Both the position numbers and the translations under genes were made by a program. The notes beneath the pieces were generated by a model. It saw nothing but the letters and a program-made list of their open reading frames with translations, ran no database searches and had not been told where the DNA came from. Positions 25,282-28,425 of a stretch of 28,425 nucleotides of DNA are shown piece by piece. How positions within the stretch are numbered: the first letter of the stretch is position 1; every line of letters begins with the position of its first letter. Source of the DNA: AC-52 sp044870295 (lineage in GTDB: Bacteria > Actinomycetota > UBA4738); assembly GCA_044870295.1 (NCBI GenBank), contig JBIOYQ010000156.1:1-28425 (forward strand), given 5' to 3'.

Positions 25282-26238
25282 ATGGGCACCCCCCAAACCA
25301 CCCGACGACGGATCCGCAATCGCATTCGCCTCAGCCTTCCTCCGCTGATCGCCTTGCTGGCGATCACCCTGCTGGGGACACCGGCCCAGGCCGCCAACCC
25401 CTCGCCGTTCGTGGGGATGCAGCAGCCCATCTCCGTGGCGGCGCAGCCGAAGAAGCTGCTGGCCACGCGGTTCTGCGCCGACAAGGTGCTGTCGATCAAC
25501 CAGGCCGGCACCATCACCACCTTTGCGCAACTCCCGTCCACCGGGAACGCCTGTCTGGCTCGTGACGTGGTGGTCTCGCCGGGACTCGGCGGATTCCCGC
25601 CCTTCGCCGTCTTCGCGGTGCAGGAGCAGACCATCTACAAGATCCCCAAGCAGGGGGGCACCCCGGTCGCGCTGGTGACCATCCCCTCGCTGCACAGCAG
25701 CGAGACCAGCCTGACCTTCGACACCGTGGGGACCTTTGGATTCAACCTGCTCGCCTCCGACCGGCTCGGGGAGATCTGGAAGGTCACCAAGACCGGATTC
25801 GCCCAGCTCCTCACCAACGTGGGGCATCACATCGAGGGCATCCAGGTCGCGCCGACCGGCTTCGCCCCGTTCGGGGGCCAGATCCTGGGGACGGACGACT
25901 CCACGAACTCGGTCTTCGCCGTGGATCGATTCGGCGTCGAGAGGCCGGTCGTCACCTACGACACGCCCGAGTCGGTCGAGTTCGTGCCCCAGGTCTACTG
26001 CGAGTTCCTCCAGACCGGCGGAACGCTGTTCGTGCCCAGCCAGTTCGGCGACCAGATCTTCAAGTTCCCGGCTTCGGACTTCACCGCCATCGACGACGGG
26101 CTGCACGCGCTGGTCATGACCAAGGCGGGCAAGATCGGGCTGCTGGAAACGGACGGGAGCACCGTGACCGTCTCGGACTGGCAGGTCGACGGACTGGGCG
26201 AGGAGCTGGAGGACGCGACGTTCTTCCCGTGCCTGTAG
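25282..26238 (+). CDS. Exported protein of unknown function, probable beta-propeller
   Basis: Product 318 residues. The signal peptide is clear: an Arg-rich start (MGTPQTTRRRIRNRIRL), a hydrophobic core (LIALLAITLLG) and cleavage at AQA-AN near residue 38. The mature part has repeating short strands with aromatic/Lys turns (TIYKIPKQGGTPVAL, EIWKVTKTGFAQLL, SVFAVDRFGVERPV, QIFKFPASDFTAI, about 45-65 residues apart), the pattern of NHL/SMP-30-like six-bladed propellers. I do not recognise a named family. Cysteines occur near both ends (FCADK, FPCL) and could form disulfides. No catalytic motif is seen. It follows two other exported propeller genes but has the high GC of the general neighbourhood, and it may have its own promoter. 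Confidence 0.8.
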   Translation: MGTPQTTRRRIRNRIRLSLPPLIALLAITLLGTPAQAANPSPFVGMQQPISVAAQPKKLLATRFCADKVLSINQAGTITTFAQLPSTGNACLARDVVVSPGLGGFPPFAVFAVQEQTIYKIPKQGGTPVALVTIPSLHSSETSLTFDTVGTFGFNLLASDRLGEIWKVTKTGFAQLLTNVGHHIEGIQVAPTGFAPFGGQILGTDDSTNSVFAVDRFGVERPVVTYDTPESVEFVPQVYCEFLQTGGTLFVPSQFGDQIFKFPASDFTAIDDGLHALVMTKAGKIGLLETDGSTVTVSDWQVDGLGEELEDATFFPCL

Positions 26239-26247
26239 CCGGGCCGC

Positions 26248-26796
26248 CTAGTTGAGCGACGGGTCGAACGGCATGGTCGACAACAACCGGTAGGCGGGAC
26301 CCTTCCGCCGAAGCACGCCGGTCCACAGGCCGTCGGGGTCGGCGGTGAACACGTCCTCCGGCGTGGCGTCCTCGACGATCCACGACCCCTCCTCCACCTC
26401 GCGCTCGAGCTGGCCCTCCCCCCAGCCGGCGTAGCCCGCGAACACCCGGGCCCGCCGGATGCCGGCGGCCGCCTCGGCCGGCACGTCCCCGATCAAGAAT
26501 CCGATCGATCCGAACGCCACCAGGCCGGCGTCCGCGGGGTCCTCGAACTCGGCCAGCACCACGGCAGCCTGGGGCTGCACCGGTCCGCCGAGGAAGATGG
26601 GGGCGTCCTCCTCTACGAGGGGCGAGAGCGGCGCGGCGGCCTCCAGCACCGTGACCTCGGACGAGCGGTTCAGCACGACACCCAGCGCCCCCTCGTCGTT
26701 GTGCTCGCCCACCAGGACCACGGTCCTCCGGAAGTTCGGGTCGAAGAGATTGGCGGTGGCGATGAGGAGGTGGCCTCGGAGGTTCTGGGTCGGCAT
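26248..26796 (-). CDS. YqgE/AlgH family protein
   Basis: Product 182 residues from an ATG at 26796, preceded on the minus strand by GGGAGAA at good spacing; the frame is open further upstream but only as a shadow of the divergent gene. The family hallmarks are clear: MPTQNLRGHLLIATANLFDP at the start, then FRRTVVLVGEHNDEGALGVV and LNRSSEV, IFLGGPVQP, GSIGFLIGD, ARVFAGYAGWGEGQLE (in part) and a basic-acidic C-terminus. The family is widespread in bacteria and conserved structurally, with no agreed biochemical function; the AlgH name comes from Pseudomonas alginate regulation. No partner is obvious here. It is convergent with the upstream propeller gene (9 bases between stops) and divergent from the DUF2207 gene by 75 bases. 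Confidence 0.93.
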   Translation of the reverse strand: MPTQNLRGHLLIATANLFDPNFRRTVVLVGEHNDEGALGVVLNRSSEVTVLEAAAPLSPLVEEDAPIFLGGPVQPQAAVVLAEFEDPADAGLVAFGSIGFLIGDVPAEAAAGIRRARVFAGYAGWGEGQLEREVEEGSWIVEDATPEDVFTADPDGLWTGVLRRKGPAYRLLSTMPFDPSLN

Positions 26797-26871
26797 CCGG
26801 CGATTCTCCCAGCCATCCGAGATCCGGGCGGCCCTTGCGACATCGTCGTCGTTGGTGGGACCCTCATCGGC

Positions 26872-28425
26872 ATGCGAAGGGGGCGACTGGCCGCGGCTTG
26901 CCTGGTGCTGGGGTCCTTGGCGGCCGTCTGGCTGACGGCATCGTCGCCCAGCGCGTCCGCCCAGGCCTCCGAGCAGATCCACACCTACGACGTCGACCTG
27001 GCGATCCAGTCGGACGGGTCCCTGCTGGTGACCGAGCGGATCGACTACGACTTTGGGGACGTGCCGCACCACGGGATCTTCCGGGACATCCCCAACCGGC
27101 TGGTGTGGGACGAGAAGTTCGATCGGATCTACCCCATCCACGTCCTGGACGTCGTGGGGTCTCCCGGGACGCCGGATGGCTACAAGATCGAGCATCCGAG
27201 CGGCCTCTTCCGCATCAAGATCGGCGACGCGAAGAAGACCATCACCGGCGAGCACCTCTACACCTTGACGTATCGCGTCGAGGGCGCCCTGAACGGCTTC
27301 CCTGATCACGACGAGCTGAACTGGAACGCCGTGGGGGTCGAGTGGTTCGTGCCGATCGGCCAGGCGACGGTCCGCGTCACCACCGGCCCGGTGGGGTTCG
27401 GCCAGGTGGCGTGCTTCGCCGGTCCTTTCCGTTCGGACCTTCCGTGCTCCGAGGCGACCGTCAGCGGCTCGACGGCGACCTTCCGCCAGACGCAGCAGGA
27501 GCCGCTGCCGTGGGCGCTGGGTCCGCAGGAAGGGCTGACGATCGTGGTCGGTTTCCCGAAGGGAGCCGTCCCCGACCCCAAGCCCATCCTGGACGAGCGG
27601 TGGGCCATCCAGCGAGCCTTCTCGATCACCCCGGTGACGGTCTCCGCCGCCGGCTTCCTGTTGCTGCTCGCCGTGGGCGGAGTGGTCTATCTGATGTGGC
27701 GAACGGGGAGGGACCGCCGGGCGATGGGGTCGCCGGTGGATGTGCTGTACGCGACGTCGGCCGGTGGCGAGCAGGCCGTGCCGCTGTTCGAGCACGGCGT
27801 GGCCCCCGTCGAGTTCGCCCCGCCTGAAGGCTTGCGGCCCGGGCAGGTGGGGACGCTCCTCGACGAGCAGGCCAATCCTCTGGACGTGACGGCCACCATC
27901 GTCGACCTCGCCGTCCGCGGCTACCTCCGCATCGAGGAGATCCCGAAGAAGGGACTGTTCGGAAAGACGGACTGGTGGCTGGTCAAGCTCAAGGACGAGG
28001 ACGACCACCTGCTCAGGTACGAGACGCTGCTCTTCACCGGCCTGTTCGCCGGCGTGGACGACGACGCCGACGAGGACGACGAAGACGTGGAGGTCGAGTC
28101 GGATGAAGCCCTGGTGGGGAACCCCGCCCCCGACCGGCCCGACATGCCACGGTTGGCCGCACCGCCCGGACCGGAGCGGGGCCGGGTGAAGCTCTCGTCG
28201 CTCCGCAAGCACTTCTACAAGCGGATGGCGCACGTGCAGGAGGCGCTGTACGCGGACGCCACGCGGCGAAAGTGGTTCGCCGGCCGGCCCGACAAGGTCC
28301 GCACCAGGTGGACCGGACTCGGGTGGGTGGCGTTCGTGGCCGGAACTGGCGTGATGGTCCTGCTGGCATGGATGACCCACGCCGCGTTGGTGGCGGTGCC
28401 CCTGGCGCTGGCGGGCCTCCTGCTG
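26872..28425 (+). CDS. DUF2207 family membrane protein, 3' partial
   Basis: The frame is open from ATG 26872 to the window end (518 codons visible, no stop). A signal peptide (LAAACLVLGSLAAVWLTA, cleavage near ASA-QA) leads into an exported beta domain typical of DUF2207: TYDVDLAIQSDGSLLVTERI in part, HHGIFRDIPN, YTLTYRVEGAL, ELNWNAVG. A transmembrane helix follows at about 250-272 (AAGFLLLLAVGGVVYLMW), then a cytoplasmic domain with EFAPPEGLRPGQVGTLLDE and ATIVDLAVRGYLRIEE, and the C-terminal hydrophobic pair begins near 483. An Asp/Glu-rich insert at about 394-412 interrupts the cytoplasmic domain. The family has no established function. Only part of the C-terminal membrane region is missing. 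Confidence 0.92.
   Translation, partial: MRRGRLAAACLVLGSLAAVWLTASSPSASAQASEQIHTYDVDLAIQSDGSLLVTERIDYDFGDVPHHGIFRDIPNRLVWDEKFDRIYPIHVLDVVGSPGTPDGYKIEHPSGLFRIKIGDAKKTITGEHLYTLTYRVEGALNGFPDHDELNWNAVGVEWFVPIGQATVRVTTGPVGFGQVACFAGPFRSDLPCSEATVSGSTATFRQTQQEPLPWALGPQEGLTIVVGFPKGAVPDPKPILDERWAIQRAFSITPVTVSAAGFLLLLAVGGVVYLMWRTGRDRRAMGSPVDVLYATSAGGEQAVPLFEHGVAPVEFAPPEGLRPGQVGTLLDEQANPLDVTATIVDLAVRGYLRIEEIPKKGLFGKTDWWLVKLKDEDDHLLRYETLLFTGLFAGVDDDADEDDEDVEVESDEALVGNPAPDRPDMPRLAAPPGPERGRVKLSSLRKHFYKRMAHVQEALYADATRRKWFAGRPDKVRTRWTGLGWVAFVAGTGVMVLLAWMTHAALVAVPLALAGLLL

Noticed and set aside
26797..28380. Upstream extension of the YqgE/AlgH frame across the DUF2207 gene
   Set aside because: The family's conserved start (MPTQNLRGH) and a good RBS lie at 26796; the extension is antisense to a gene with clear DUF2207 features.
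1..28425. CRISPR, tRNA, rRNA, insertion sequence or prophage genes
   Set aside because: No repeat-spacer pattern, cloverleaf, transposase motif or phage gene was seen on either strand.

Overview
The window is dense (about 19 protein genes), GC-rich, bacterial chromosomal DNA. Frequent GTG starts, an F420-type LLM oxidoreductase, two very large class III cyclase/ATPase/TPR proteins and a small Lys-rich peptide all point to an actinomycete lineage (Actinomycetota), probably an environmental one without well-studied relatives. This is inference from gene content; no rRNA or other phylogenetic marker is present. I see no tRNA, rRNA, CRISPR array, transposase or phage gene.

Layout. (a) 1-861: 3' part of a receiver-GGDEF protein. 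(b) 1170-4717: an exported subtilisin-family protease with a tryptophan-rich C-terminal repeat, coupled by a 4-base stop/start overlap to a membrane PAS histidine kinase. (c) 4808-11726: six tightly packed plus-strand genes (FAD oxidoreductase, YjbR-like protein, metallo-beta-lactamase-fold hydrolase, VOC protein, cyclase-ATPase-TPR protein, LLM oxidoreductase), preceded by nested inverted repeats. (d) 11733-14577: a DMT-family exporter (minus), a sulfotransferase (plus) and a membrane protein with a duplicated beta domain (minus). (e) 14678-18028: a second cyclase-ATPase-TPR protein with an N-terminal zinc ribbon, followed by a 33-residue basic peptide. (f) 18235-21218, minus strand: msrA, a six-TM GAF histidine kinase and a peroxiredoxin-like protein, which look like a redox-stress operon. 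(g) 21368-26238, plus strand: three consecutive exported beta-propeller proteins of different families (FG-GAP, Asp-box, and an unclassified one). The first two have visibly lower GC than their surroundings, and the FG-GAP gene carries a frameshift in its last blade. (h) 26248-26796: a YqgE/AlgH protein (minus). (i) 26872 to the end: a DUF2207 membrane protein, cut by the window.

The recurring theme is sensing and signalling at the cell surface: two membrane histidine kinases, a GGDEF regulator, two cyclase-ATPases, an exported protease and exported propellers. The best candidates for something undescribed are the protease/kinase pair with its W-x-N-x-G repeat, the six-gene operon holding a cyclase-ATPase among small-molecule enzymes, and the msrA/kinase/peroxiredoxin operon.
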